Assembly (NCBI GenBank): GCA_937901225.1
Contig: CALCGX010000148.1
Location: 1 to 43,349, forward strand
Length of the DNA stretch: 43,349 nucleotides
Reading direction: 5' to 3'
From: an uncultured Bacteroidales bacterium
Lineage (GTDB): Bacteria; Bacteroidota; Bacteroidia; Bacteroidales; Paludibacteraceae
The notes under the pieces were generated by a model that had not been told where the DNA came from, did not search any database, and was given only the letters and a program-made list of their open reading frames with translations. The position numbers were made by a program, and so were the translations under genes. Positions 15,649 through 24,915 of this stretch are shown here, one piece after another (within the stretch, counting starts at the first letter, position 1; each line of letters starts with the position of its first letter).

Positions 15649-16671
15649 TTATTTATTTCGTTTTAATAATTTTTTACCCCAACACAGTGGTTTAAGGAGG
15701 ATTTTTCCAAGGCGGTAAGCATGCGAGGAACGAGCATTTTTAGCATCCGCTTTTAAATAAACAATAGATTGAGGGATTTGTATGTTTACAAGTGGATATT
15801 TCTTACAAATTTTATGACACCAATCAATATATTCGGTATCTTGTAATTCTACAGCTATTGGATACAATTCATTAATTGATTGTTGCAAGACAAAAGACAA
15901 GTACCATTGGTTATTTGTATATCGTTTGATATATTCTAACTCTGTATTATATACACCTTTTCTATATTTAAATAGACCAAATAGAGATAATGGTCTTGAT
16001 GCACTACCTGGAGAGACTCGATATGTTGCCGTGTTTATCGGTAAAAAAGCCACTTTTGAATTGTAAAAAAATTCAAGTGCTACAACATATGATCCATCAG
16101 AGGTTCCTTTAAGCATATTATCAGTTATAGACTCATACACATCCTTACGATATAACCAAGTCATCGGAGCGATATAACCTTGTCGAAACAGATGATCTTC
16201 AAAAGTTAAAATCGGCTGATCACCGCTCTTCATATAATGTGAATCTTCAATCAATTCTCCTCCTGAGTTACATTTACTATAATCTGTATAACACAAACCA
16301 CACTCCGGATTCGCCTCCATAAAATCCACCTGTTTCTGCAACTTCAGCGGATCGGTCCAATAGTCATCGCCTTCGCACATGGCAACATACTTGGCACCTG
16401 TGGCGTCAGTAGCTGCATTCATGATACGACCTAACGAACCATTGCGTTTAGAATACTGATTTTCAGTCTCATAGATGGGTTTGATAATATCGGGATATTT
16501 TTCCTCATACTCGCGAATGATTGCAGCAGAGCTATCCGTAGAGGCATCATCATGCACAATAGCCACAAACGGAAAATTCGTTTGTTGCATTACAAAACCC
16601 TCTAAACAATCACGCAAATATGGTTCGTGGTTATAAACGAGGCATTTTATTGCAACTAATGGTTGTTTCAT
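15649..16671 (-). CDS. Family 2 glycosyltransferase
   Basis: A 340-residue GT-A fold enzyme. N-terminal KCLVYNHEPYLRDCLEGF and VHDDASTDSS (donor binding, D41/D42) are followed by MCEGDDYWTDP with the metal-binding Asp pair (D102, D103). The C-terminal 100 residues are helical and basic (KKLLKRNK), suggesting contact with the membrane. It is the only recognisable glycosyltransferase in this part of the locus, so the rest of the sugar-assembly genes must lie elsewhere. The sugar it moves cannot be told from sequence. Gap to the FabH-like gene is 15 bases. Confidence 0.9.
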   Translation of the reverse strand: MKQPLVAIKCLVYNHEPYLRDCLEGFVMQQTNFPFVAIVHDDASTDSSAAIIREYEEKYPDIIKPIYETENQYSKRNGSLGRIMNAATDATGAKYVAMCEGDDYWTDPLKLQKQVDFMEANPECGLCYTDYSKCNSGGELIEDSHYMKSGDQPILTFEDHLFRQGYIAPMTWLYRKDVYESITDNMLKGTSDGSYVVALEFFYNSKVAFLPINTATYRVSPGSASRPLSLFGLFKYRKGVYNTELEYIKRYTNNQWYLSFVLQQSINELYPIAVELQDTEYIDWCHKICKKYPLVNIQIPQSIVYLKADAKNARSSHAYRLGKILLKPLCWGKKLLKRNK

Positions 16672-16686
16672 ATTCTACTATTCTCA

Positions 16687-17745
16687 TTAAAATTCCACTA
16701 AAGGAGAAACATGACAATCATTTGTCTGTAAAATAACTGTTCCCCACGACAGACCAACGCCAAAAGCACTAAGCATCAATTTCTTATTGCCACTCAACTG
16801 ATTCTGTAACTCTGAAACGATTGTCAATGGGATAGACACCGAACTTGTATTACCAAACTTAGCAATAGATGATGGAACCTTCTCTGCGTCCAACTTTAGT
16901 TTCTTAACCAAGAATTGATTCATAAAATTATTAGCTTGGTGCAATAAATAATAATCCATAGATTGCAAATCCTCGCCAGTAATTTCACATATACGTTTAA
17001 TATCCTTTGGTACCTTTGAAGCTACAAAATTAAACACATCATCACCATCCATGTATCCATGCTCCAAACTGCGGATATTACCGTATTCATCCACTACCCT
17101 CTCACGCAAGGTTTCATCGGAACTAGGCATACGATATCCTCCGCCCTCAATCTTGATTGTATCTGCCATTGATCCATCTGAGTTCAGTGAAAAATAACTA
17201 TTTCCATATTTTTCTCCTCGCTCCAATAGCACAGCTGCACCTGCATCACCGAAGAGGAATGCTGTTTTGCGATCTTTGGGTGAATAGACTTTAGAACGTG
17301 TTTCACCATCCAACAAAAGCACCTTACGGATATGTGGCTGTTGCAAGAGACTATATCCGCCACTCAAGCCATAAAGAAAAGCAGAGCAACCTAATGACAA
17401 ATCAAATGCCATTGTAGTCTTAGGTAACCCTAAACGCTCTTGCAGTAGAAATGCAGTTGCCGGCATGCGATAGTCAGGAGTTTGTGAGATAAAGATTAGT
17501 ACATCTATCTCACTCTTATCTACTTGCAGATCAGCAATCAATCGCTCTGCTGCTGCAAAACATAGATCAGAAGCACACGTATGCTCATCTGCAAATCGAC
17601 GTTCATATATACCTATCTTATCTACCACCTTACGCACAACATCTTCTGGAAAATATTGTGTGTAGTGATAGTTGTCTATTGTTTGTTTAGGCACACATGC
17701 TGCTATGCCTGCTATTCCTATATTTGAATATGAAAGATATGCCAT
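16687..17745 (-). CDS. FabH-like 3-oxoacyl-ACP synthase III
   Basis: A 352-residue ketoacyl synthase III with intact triad: C120 in LSLGCSAFLYG, H269 in YLLHQANNF and N299 in KFGNTSS. It should condense an acyl-CoA or acyl-ACP with malonyl-ACP. Its position next to an SDR reductase and a dedicated ACP (gaps 17 and 3 bases) points to a small pathway that makes a 3-hydroxy or 3-oxo acyl group for the polysaccharide, and not general fatty acid synthesis. The acyl length is unknown. The start has the AAATTATG context. Confidence 0.85.
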   Translation of the reverse strand: MAYLSYSNIGIAGIAACVPKQTIDNYHYTQYFPEDVVRKVVDKIGIYERRFADEHTCASDLCFAAAERLIADLQVDKSEIDVLIFISQTPDYRMPATAFLLQERLGLPKTTMAFDLSLGCSAFLYGLSGGYSLLQQPHIRKVLLLDGETRSKVYSPKDRKTAFLFGDAGAAVLLERGEKYGNSYFSLNSDGSMADTIKIEGGGYRMPSSDETLRERVVDEYGNIRSLEHGYMDGDDVFNFVASKVPKDIKRICEITGEDLQSMDYYLLHQANNFMNQFLVKKLKLDAEKVPSSIAKFGNTSSVSIPLTIVSELQNQLSGNKKLMLSAFGVGLSWGTVILQTNDCHVSPLVEF

Positions 17746-17762
17746 AATTTATAAGTATTATT

Positions 17763-18521
17763 TCACTTTAATGAAACGCCTCCATCAATAATCAATGAGG
17801 TTCCTGTTACCCATGCAGAAGCATCTGATAACAAGTAGATAATCGCGTGTGCAATTTCCTCGGGTTTACCATAACGCCCTAATGGATATCTAGCCATATC
17901 TATTTGCAAATCAGTTTCCGAGTACGCTCCACCACGAATCAAAGGTGTTTCTACCATACCAGGATGGATACTATTAGTTCTAACATTTTTTGCGGCTAAT
18001 TCCCGAGCACAATATCGCATATAAGCCATTAACGCAGACTTGGATGCTCCATAAATTCCATTTCCTAAATCTGAATTAAAAGCAGCTACAGAAGATACAA
18101 ATACTATTGAACCTTTTTCATTCACCTTTTTCTTTTTCAACAATCCTTTTACAATTAACATTGGAGAAAAGGTATTTGTTTGGAAAATAGTTTCTAAATT
18201 CTCTTGCTTATAAAATTTGATAGGTTTATTTATACCAATACCTGCATTACTAACTAACCCATCAATATTAGGTATTTGTTCTATCAACACATCAATACCA
18301 TCTTGAGTTGCAATATCTGCAACCACTTCTTGATGTCCTTCGCCTACCATTTGTGAGAGCGTTTCATTCAAACGCTCCTCATTGCGACCAGTAATGACAC
18401 ATTTAGCGCCTAATTTTGAACACTCAATAGCAGTAGCACGACCAATGCCAGATGAGGCACCTGTGATCAATATCGTTTTACCTACTAACGAATAAGGGTT
18501 GTATGTAGGATCAAAGTTCAT
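17763..18521 (-). CDS. SDR-family 3-oxoacyl-ACP reductase-like
   Basis: A 252-residue classical short-chain dehydrogenase. TGASSGIG (20-27) binds NAD(P); SNAG follows at about 91; the catalytic set S144, Y157, K161 is present (IYGASK). The C-terminus WVTGTSLIIDGG is typical of FabG-like enzymes. Placed between an ACP (3 bases upstream) and a FabH-like synthase, it probably reduces the 3-oxoacyl-ACP formed by the latter. A sugar-dehydrogenase role is possible but fits the neighbours less well. Confidence 0.85.
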   Translation of the reverse strand: MNFDPTYNPYSLVGKTILITGASSGIGRATAIECSKLGAKCVITGRNEERLNETLSQMVGEGHQEVVADIATQDGIDVLIEQIPNIDGLVSNAGIGINKPIKFYKQENLETIFQTNTFSPMLIVKGLLKKKKVNEKGSIVFVSSVAAFNSDLGNGIYGASKSALMAYMRYCARELAAKNVRTNSIHPGMVETPLIRGGAYSETDLQIDMARYPLGRYGKPEEIAHAIIYLLSDASAWVTGTSLIIDGGVSLK

Positions 18522-18524
18522 TAT

Positions 18525-18755
18525 TTACATTTTTTCTTTTACGATATTGTACAAATCCTCTATAGTAACGGCACTCTTAATTTCATTTCCTTTAAGCATT
18601 ACATCGTATTCATCATCTACCATTGCTATCACACTAAGACCAATCAATGACGACCACTCTTCCAAATCATGATACTTAGTTGCTGGAGTGAATACACTTG
18701 CATCGGTTTCCTCAAATTGCTCAGCGAAGTGAGCTACAAATTCATTTAATTCCAT
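18525..18755 (-). CDS. Acyl carrier protein of the polysaccharide locus
   Basis: A 76-residue acidic, four-helix ACP. The phosphopantetheine Ser is S36 in EEWSSLIGLS, where the usual D-S-L is S-S-L; this variant is typical of ACPs encoded inside Bacteroidetes polysaccharide loci. Helix II reads SVIAMVDDEYDV. It should carry the acyl group made by the FabH-like and SDR proteins to the hexapeptide acyltransferase encoded just upstream. It has the AATTATG start context and lies 3 bases from the SDR gene. Confidence 0.85.
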   Translation of the reverse strand: MELNEFVAHFAEQFEETDASVFTPATKYHDLEEWSSLIGLSVIAMVDDEYDVMLKGNEIKSAVTIEDLYNIVKEKM

Positions 18756-18792
18756 AATTGTTCGTTTTATTATTTTTTACATATCGTTTTTA

Positions 18793-19692
18793 TTACAATT
18801 TTAATAGTTTAATAATATCTTTCGAACGAGATGAAAGATACCTTTCATATATTTTCTTAAACTGATCAATATTAGTTCGTTCTTCTGTTGTATACATTCC
18901 CTCTTCATAGGTTTCTAATTCTTCAGGAGAGAGAGCGAATCCAATAATTTTTGCTGGATTACCAATAACTATAGCATATGGAGGTATATTTGAACGTATG
19001 ACTGAACCGGCACCTATTCGCGCCTCCTTTCCAATACGTTTACACCCTTCCATAATAATCGTCCCCGTTCCAATACGTACATTTTTTTCAATATGGAGTG
19101 GCGTTTTATACGCTCCTGTTTGTTGAGCATTTGCATATGAAGCATGTCCGTGAGATTCTATTTTGACATCCGCAGATATCTTGACACCATCCTCAATGAT
19201 AACATCACCAGAATAATCAATAAAAACATTTTTAGCTAATATTACATTTTTGCCTATCTTGATAGTACCTTCTAAATAATGTTGACGCGACAATTCTACG
19301 TTATACTCGACGAAGCAACCATCTCCCATATTATAACGCTTTTTGTAGGCTAGTGTACGCTTTTCACGCAATATGGCATCTTCATATTTACGACTAGTAT
19401 ATTTTAATAAAAATTTTCTATTTTCAACAAAATCCTTCTGCCAATTATCACGAATAACACCTCGTTCTTTGTATCTATTTCCAATGGCAACTCTATCTTC
19501 TTTATTCAATAAATAAAATTTTTCAGATAAATATTGATTAGACCACATCTTGTATTTGTAATAACAAGATATAATATCAAAAAACACTTGCACTCTATAC
19601 ACAAATCCTTTAGCACATTCAGTCATTATTATTCCTGAATGCAACCAACCATATTGTAACAATTGTTTTTGTCGTTTAAGAAGTAGTGACAT
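18793..19692 (-). CDS. Hexapeptide-repeat (LbH) acyltransferase
   Basis: A 299-residue protein. The first 130 residues are basic and helical; about 137-250 is a left-handed beta helix of hexapeptide repeats (for example IKIGKNVILAKNVFIDYSG, IRIGTGTII, ARIGAGSVI) ending in the IVIGNPAKIIG motif of maltose/xenobiotic acyltransferases. A His in ESHGHASY is a candidate catalytic base. The longer N-terminal part is unusual for simple acetyltransferases. Since an ACP follows directly, it may use acyl-ACP to N- or O-acylate a sugar. That donor is inference. Confidence 0.8.
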   Translation of the reverse strand: MSLLLKRQKQLLQYGWLHSGIIMTECAKGFVYRVQVFFDIISCYYKYKMWSNQYLSEKFYLLNKEDRVAIGNRYKERGVIRDNWQKDFVENRKFLLKYTSRKYEDAILREKRTLAYKKRYNMGDGCFVEYNVELSRQHYLEGTIKIGKNVILAKNVFIDYSGDVIIEDGVKISADVKIESHGHASYANAQQTGAYKTPLHIEKNVRIGTGTIIMEGCKRIGKEARIGAGSVIRSNIPPYAIVIGNPAKIIGFALSPEELETYEEGMYTTEERTNIDQFKKIYERYLSSRSKDIIKLLKL

Positions 19693-19696
19693 TATT

Positions 19697-20605
19697 TTAA
19701 TTCTTTAACATATTAAACAAGTCCTTGATCATTATATCGAGCGTAATTTGAGGTTTCCAATTAACTTCTCCGCTTAATCGTGATATATCAAGACCTGCTC
19801 GTTGATCAATTACTTTATCTTCCTTTATTATACTGCTATTTGTATATCCAAACTCCTTCCCAATTTTAATTACCTTACATGCCATATTATATAGTGTATC
19901 AGTACACATCCATCCTGTTCCCAAATTGTAGGTATGTTCCTTGATAGAAGAGGCTTCTACTATTTTCTTAATAGCTTCAGCTACGTCACGCGGATCTATA
20001 TAGGACATGACCTGACCACCACCTATTATTCTTATATCCTTACCATCAATCACATTCTGTACAAATACATTTAGAGGACGAACCATTGTATCATCTCTCT
20101 TTAGTTCATTTACAGAAGCTAACCTCAAATTCATATACTCAGTCATTGATCCTTTAAAATAAGCATCCAATAGTAATTCCACACCATATTTACCAGCACT
20201 TATAGCACCTCCTGCATTAATTGGTGAGTTTTCTACATTTAGACATCCCGCATCAGGTTCCTTATATATTGAACGAGTAGAAATATTTATTATGCGTTTG
20301 GCTTTAGCTTCCTTCGCAAGCGAAAATACCTCGCTACTCCAATCCATTGATTTTGCCACTTCTATACCATCATTCCTTCTGGTAAATGCACAATGGATTA
20401 TATATGCATTGGCTAATATTTGCTTATACTCAGTACGCAACTGATCATTATCAATACAGCTCACATTTTTTCCATCGTATCGCTGCTGGATTATTTCTTT
20501 ATGACTACTGACTGCATATATTTCATTATCTACACTATTAGACAAGATATCTATCACATACCTTGCTACAAGGCCTCTAGCTCCGGTGATTACAATTTTT
20601 TTCAT
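19697..20605 (-). CDS. NAD-dependent epimerase/dehydratase-like (extended SDR)
   Basis: A 302-residue extended SDR. It starts MKKIVITGARGLVARYVID with the G-x-x-G-like dinucleotide site. ISTRSIY supplies the Ser region, and AISAGKYGVE lies where Y-x-x-x-K is expected; there the Tyr four residues before the Lys is an Ile, so the usual catalytic Tyr seems missing. It may be a reductase/epimerase with altered chemistry or a binding protein. The frame opens 10 codons further up, inside the ATP-grasp gene; the ATG at 20605 is one base past that gene's stop. Confidence 0.75.
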   Translation of the reverse strand: MKKIVITGARGLVARYVIDILSNSVDNEIYAVSSHKEIIQQRYDGKNVSCIDNDQLRTEYKQILANAYIIHCAFTRRNDGIEVAKSMDWSSEVFSLAKEAKAKRIINISTRSIYKEPDAGCLNVENSPINAGGAISAGKYGVELLLDAYFKGSMTEYMNLRLASVNELKRDDTMVRPLNVFVQNVIDGKDIRIIGGGQVMSYIDPRDVAEAIKKIVEASSIKEHTYNLGTGWMCTDTLYNMACKVIKIGKEFGYTNSSIIKEDKVIDQRAGLDISRLSGEVNWKPQITLDIMIKDLFNMLKN

Positions 20606-20606
20606 A

Positions 20607-21851
20607 TTAATCCCATATTGGTCCCTTAAGACCATCCTTTGTTTTAACTTGTATTTGAATCGTTGTTTGGATTTTATTCCATATACCTTCTACCTCTTCA
20701 CGAGTATCACCTTTTACAATGATTGGACCATATCTAGATGATTTGTCTTTAATTGCAGGTATCTCCTCTCCAATCCCAATGGATTTTAAATTAGTTTGAA
20801 CAACTCCTGGAATATCTGCCACTTCATTTAAGCCCTTTACACTAGCCACTACTCCTTCAGGAAGTAAGAAACAATAAAATGCAGCAGATTTATTATCGAA
20901 TTTTTGCTCTTTAAACATAGAGTCACTATCCCCCATAGCTGCACGAACTAAATATGGTTGTGAATCTACTCCATAGGCAGCGGGAAGTAAATGAGATGTC
21001 ACATAAGCGCCTGCACCTCGAATAGCAGTTTCAACAATATACAACGTGTCTGTTGCATCATTATATATCCACTCTGCCCACACATGACCAAAAGTAGGAA
21101 GAGCAGCATTTACTACCTTACGAAACATCTCTTCCATACGATTTTTGAGCGCATCATCAATCTTGGCAGGGAAAGCATTTGTATAAGGTATGGATAAATG
21201 TGGGAGATTAAAATAGTAACGATCAGAAAATGCGTATAATGTCAATTCGCCATTATCAACAAAGCCTTGGCAGAAGTACTGAGGACCTGAAATATATTGC
21301 TCAACTATCACCTTCTTTGCTCTTGAACAATCGTATGATTGAGGATAGAGCTCTTTCAATTCTTGTTCATTATAGATAATAAACACACCACGAGATGCAA
21401 ATGAGTCTGCTGGTTTTATTACGATAGGATAATCAGTTTCTTGTGCAAATTCAATCGCTTCTTCTACTATAGTTGTTGCTCGGTTCAATGGTACAGGAAG
21501 ACCAAGTCGCTGATATAGAGCACGCATTCTTGATTTATCCGTAAAATCAAGTGCATTCTCATATCCCCATGTAGGCAGTCCTAAAGTTTCAGCTACTTGT
21601 GCCACTATAGGAGCGATCATATCTGACTGATCGGACAACACACCATCAATCTGACTCGCACGCGCAAATTCAATTATATTCGGCAGATCAAATACATCCA
21701 TATATACTGCTTCATCCGCCACATCAAAGCCAGGATAATTACCTTTGCAACTCATTGCAATTACATAGTATCCCAACTCTTTTGCAGTTTGAATGATAGG
21801 TAGTTGGTTAATGCCAGCACCAATAATCAATATTTTCTTTTGCTTATTCAT
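20607..21851 (-). CDS. ATP-grasp ligase 1
   Basis: A 414-residue ATP-grasp enzyme of the carbamoyl-phosphate-synthase/PurK/biotin carboxylase type. The N-terminal Rossmann part begins KKILIIGAGINQLPIIQTAKELG; TDYPIVIKPADSFASRGV holds the ATP-binding Lys; VETAIRGAGAYVTSHL is the C-terminal metal/ATP site. These ligases join a carboxylate to an amine via an acyl phosphate. The gene lies in a set with a second, related ATP-grasp enzyme, so the locus may build an amide-linked group (an amino acid or acid on an amino sugar). It overlaps the RraA-like gene by 8 bases. Confidence 0.85.
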   Translation of the reverse strand: MNKQKKILIIGAGINQLPIIQTAKELGYYVIAMSCKGNYPGFDVADEAVYMDVFDLPNIIEFARASQIDGVLSDQSDMIAPIVAQVAETLGLPTWGYENALDFTDKSRMRALYQRLGLPVPLNRATTIVEEAIEFAQETDYPIVIKPADSFASRGVFIIYNEQELKELYPQSYDCSRAKKVIVEQYISGPQYFCQGFVDNGELTLYAFSDRYYFNLPHLSIPYTNAFPAKIDDALKNRMEEMFRKVVNAALPTFGHVWAEWIYNDATDTLYIVETAIRGAGAYVTSHLLPAAYGVDSQPYLVRAAMGDSDSMFKEQKFDNKSAAFYCFLLPEGVVASVKGLNEVADIPGVVQTNLKSIGIGEEIPAIKDKSSRYGPIIVKGDTREEVEGIWNKIQTTIQIQVKTKDGLKGPIWD

Positions 21852-22491
21852 TCTTATATTTTTTCAGACAAACAGTATCATAGGTATTCCAATCTTTGTT
21901 TTCGACACAATCAAACCAAATCTTCTCTTGAGCCTTCATATTTTGCAAGCGTTCCAAAAATGATGCATTAATCTCTGACTTTGGTATAATCACAACGCCG
22001 CTATCATCACATACCGCAATTGTACCTTCAAAATATTCTTTATTACGTCTACTACTCTCTAATATATCACTAGAAGGAGTCATTTCCTTGTTAAAACAGC
22101 CGATTGGAGTAATACCTTTACACCATATCGGATAATTGCGTTTTATTAAGCCATTCAAATCTCTCACTTTACCATTGAGAATGATAGCTGATGCACCTTT
22201 TTTTTCAATAATAAATAAAGATACTAATTCTCCAAAGATGGCATAATTACCCACATTGAATGCATCCACATAAAGTATCTTACCTGATTCTATATCACGA
22301 ATTTGTTCATGAATAGACCAATTACTATCATCATGTGCATATACATATTGGACTTCGCCAACCATATAGTGGTTAGATTTTATAGGTGCAATACTATCGA
22401 GTGCTCCTATTTTCCCCATTGCATCACTCACTTCTTCTGTACTCATCTGATTGGAACGAAGAAATTCAATTATTTGTTCTTTTATTGTCAT
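21844..22491 (-). CDS. RraA-like / HMG aldolase-type protein
   Basis: A 215-residue protein of the RraA/4-hydroxy-4-methyl-2-oxoglutarate aldolase superfamily. It shows EVSDAMGKIGAL at the N-terminus, VDAFNVGNYAIFGELVS (the GxxxGxL-like region) and ILNGKVRDLNG, the G-x-V-R-D substrate/metal site. C-terminal GVVIIPKSE is also usual. RraA itself lacks the aldolase Asp pair; here R-D is kept, so a pyruvate-aldolase-like reaction is plausible. Set between an ATP-grasp and a DegT-like gene, it may make or break a hydroxy-acid building block for the decoration. Not firmly proven. Confidence 0.7.
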   Translation of the reverse strand: MTIKEQIIEFLRSNQMSTEEVSDAMGKIGALDSIAPIKSNHYMVGEVQYVYAHDDSNWSIHEQIRDIESGKILYVDAFNVGNYAIFGELVSLFIIEKKGASAIILNGKVRDLNGLIKRNYPIWCKGITPIGCFNKEMTPSSDILESSRRNKEYFEGTIAVCDDSGVVIIPKSEINASFLERLQNMKAQEKIWFDCVENKDWNTYDTVCLKKYKNE

Positions 22492-22497
22492 AATTAT

Positions 22498-23427
22498 TTA
22501 TATTTTATCTACGACTATATTTAATTCATAATTTTGGCTTATTGGCAACGGAATTAAATTTTCCTTGAGTTGCGCCTCATAGTTTTTTAAGTTTCCTTCT
22601 ACATTAGGCCAATAGGTAGCGACATAAATACAATTAGCAATCAATCGTTGACGCAAATTATCATCATTTGTCAAATAAGGATATACCATCGGCACCGCAT
22701 CTTCATCTATGGTCAAATGTATACCATTTTTCGCACTCAATCGCTCATCTAATAGCATATAATTGCTTCTACGCAATTGCTTTGCTGATTCATAGTCAAT
22801 CGAGCATAAGATCTTCTCCGTAAGATTGGACATTAATCGAATAGGATTATCAATCAACGAGTCATCATTCCTCCTAAACTCTCCATATCCCGCCTCTGCT
22901 CCAATATCTGCACGCATCAGCAAATGTGTCATTCGTTGATAGGATTGATCTTGTTCTAACTCCATATCCAATTGAGCATCTGTATATAGATATGCCCCAT
23001 CTGCTACGCCAAAGAACTTGCGAGCAGAATAGAATGTATCAATTCCCTCTAATGGTTCTGCAAAAAATGCTTGTGCATTATCTACAATCAACTGCTTGCC
23101 ATATTGCTCCGCTAATCGTTCCACACAGCGTTGTTTCAGTCCATAGTAATTGGTATATAGGAATGCTTCATTCGGTTGCAACAAATAGGTTTCTATAGGC
23201 TCCAACTGCTCGTTGATATGATAGAACACATAGTCCACATTGCATTTCTTCAATGGCTCAAGCATCACATCGCAAGTGTAATAAGGAATATACACTTTGG
23301 TATACTGTTTCGCACGAAGAATATACTCAAAGCAGTTTCGAGCAGTATTGAGGCGCAAAGCGTTCTTGTGGTAATGTTCGCCCTTGCGTAACTCTAATTC
23401 AAAATATCCTCCTATGGCGTCTGTCAT
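22498..23427 (-). CDS. DegT-like PLP-dependent aminotransferase (divergent)
   Basis: A 309-residue protein with the outline of a DegT/AHBA-type aminotransferase: VYIPYYTCDVMLEPLKKC in the N-terminal domain, LIVDNAQAFFA where the PLP-binding Asp lies, and FYSARKFFGVADGAYLY with the candidate PLP Lys. It is shorter (usual about 370) and divergent, so activity is less sure than for the other DegT protein. The ATG at 23427 overlaps the stop of the ATP-grasp gene as ATGA, a sign of coupled translation; the 7 codons further up lie inside that gene. It may provide the amine for the ATP-grasp ligases. Confidence 0.65.
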   Translation of the reverse strand: MTDAIGGYFELELRKGEHYHKNALRLNTARNCFEYILRAKQYTKVYIPYYTCDVMLEPLKKCNVDYVFYHINEQLEPIETYLLQPNEAFLYTNYYGLKQRCVERLAEQYGKQLIVDNAQAFFAEPLEGIDTFYSARKFFGVADGAYLYTDAQLDMELEQDQSYQRMTHLLMRADIGAEAGYGEFRRNDDSLIDNPIRLMSNLTEKILCSIDYESAKQLRRSNYMLLDERLSAKNGIHLTIDEDAVPMVYPYLTNDDNLRQRLIANCIYVATYWPNVEGNLKNYEAQLKENLIPLPISQNYELNIVVDKI

Positions 23428-24629
23428 TCTACATTCACTTTTAACCACGATTGTTGGTCATTTAATTTCTCTAACATCATTTCCTCAGTAGGAAAGCATA
23501 ATATAAGAGAGCCTATGGCATAACGAGCACTAGAGAATGCATGTATTTCATCACCTGATTTTACCCATAAATCCAAATCACGCACATATGGTTTTACCTC
23601 ATCACTAATCTCTAACTCATGAAATATCCCATTTTGATAACTATGCAACATTATTTCTGCCCAATGACCGTTGTATGACCATGATTCAACCTCCTCAATC
23701 GACATTCCAAGAGCAGCACGAACAGAATCAGTAATCATATCCACTCCTGTTGCATAACGAACAACTTCTGCTAAACGATTTCCACCTCCACGCGGACTAA
23801 TTTCCATAATATAAGGTTTACCATCTAATCCTAGGCGTGTTTCTACATTATATATATAACTCTTCATACCTAACAACGAAATTAATCGTTGCAGTTCTGA
23901 TGACAATTCATTCTCAACTTTTTCTCCCATGGTAGATGGCCAACTATACGCTGCTGGTGCATATGGATTGGCTGCTGCGCTATCAAATCGTTGACTAGAA
24001 TATGTAAGAATTTGGAATTCACCATTCAATGAAAAACAATCAGAATCAGAGGAGCAACCATCTTTCTCTATCCACGCTTCAATAATAAACTCACCAGAGA
24101 TCGAAAACTCCAAGGCAAAATGGATGGCATTTAGTAGTTGATCTTCAGAATCTACCTTCGTGACACCTTTGCTTCCTGCAGAATCTACAGGTTTTACAAT
24201 CACAGGATATTGCCATTCATCTCGTTCTCCCCATGCTTGCTCCGCACTGAAATAGCTCTTTGCTTTAGGTACATTGAAACCATGTTCAGCAAGAAATTTT
24301 CTAAATAGTCCCTTATTCTGGAGTATTTGGATAGACTCATATGGTCCAGGCATTGGCAATCCAAGTTGATCTGCAACATATCCTGCCGTAACAACTCCAG
24401 AATCTGTAAATGTTAGTATTCCATCTATCTCACACCTTTTTGCAATCTCCAAGACAGCTTCTTTATCTATAGTACTAGCATATTGATACTCATTAGAATA
24501 AGTATGAGCGATATTATCTGGCAGATAATCTACAGTTATCACGTAGCAACCCAACTCATGCGCTGCCTTTATAACAGGAATGAGCAAATGATCACCACCG
24601 AGTAATAATATTTTCTTTTGTTTAGTCAT
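23424..24629 (-). CDS. ATP-grasp ligase 2
   Basis: A 401-residue ATP-grasp enzyme, paralogous in layout to the one at 20607-21851. It begins MTKQKKILLLGG, has YPVIVKPVDSAGSKGV for ATP binding and MEISPRGGGNRLAEV for metal and phosphate binding. It likely joins a carboxylate to an amine. It is the first gene of the left part of the locus; ATG at 24629 is chosen over an in-frame start 5 codons up because it gives the usual length and start KKILLLGG. Upstream is a 286-base gap with a hairpin and no consensus promoter, so it may rely on read-through from the defence block. Confidence 0.85.
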   Translation of the reverse strand: MTKQKKILLLGGDHLLIPVIKAAHELGCYVITVDYLPDNIAHTYSNEYQYASTIDKEAVLEIAKRCEIDGILTFTDSGVVTAGYVADQLGLPMPGPYESIQILQNKGLFRKFLAEHGFNVPKAKSYFSAEQAWGERDEWQYPVIVKPVDSAGSKGVTKVDSEDQLLNAIHFALEFSISGEFIIEAWIEKDGCSSDSDCFSLNGEFQILTYSSQRFDSAAANPYAPAAYSWPSTMGEKVENELSSELQRLISLLGMKSYIYNVETRLGLDGKPYIMEISPRGGGNRLAEVVRYATGVDMITDSVRAALGMSIEEVESWSYNGHWAEIMLHSYQNGIFHELEISDEVKPYVRDLDLWVKSGDEIHAFSSARYAIGSLILCFPTEEMMLEKLNDQQSWLKVNVE

Positions 24630-24915
24630 ATTCTTAAGTATCACTTTTTTGTATAATAATCGATATACGGCATAAAATATGGTTGCTTGATGACGAGGGT
24701 CATATTGCTCTATACTTTATCTAATTACTTTATTATCACTCCAGTTATTCAACATTGGTTGCGCTGAATATTGGTCGTTTTGGTTGTGTCAAAAGGGATC
24801 TTAGCATATATTTAATTACCTTATAGTTTTTTTCGCTCACTCTAATAACGAGATGAGATGTCTCATTTTATTAGTTTTTTTATCAATCATATAATTAATG
24901 TTTTAGTTTGTTAAG
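24630..24915. other. Gap between defence block and left polysaccharide part
   Basis: No gene and no TTG-N20-TAnnTTTG pair in the minus direction. It has one clear hairpin (24842-24874) followed by seven Ts on the plus strand. Confidence 0.5.
24842..24881 (+). terminator. Hairpin with T-run (plus reading)
   Basis: CTAATAA pairs with TTATTAG outside an inner ATGAGA/TCTCAT stem, and seven Ts follow on the plus strand. There is no plus-strand gene to its left, so its use is unclear; in minus-strand transcripts the stem forms without a T-run. Confidence 0.45.

Noticed and set aside
24842..24881. Terminator for the putAbiC operon
   Set aside because: The T-run follows the stem only on the plus strand, while the operon runs on the minus strand, so I list it as a hairpin of unclear use.
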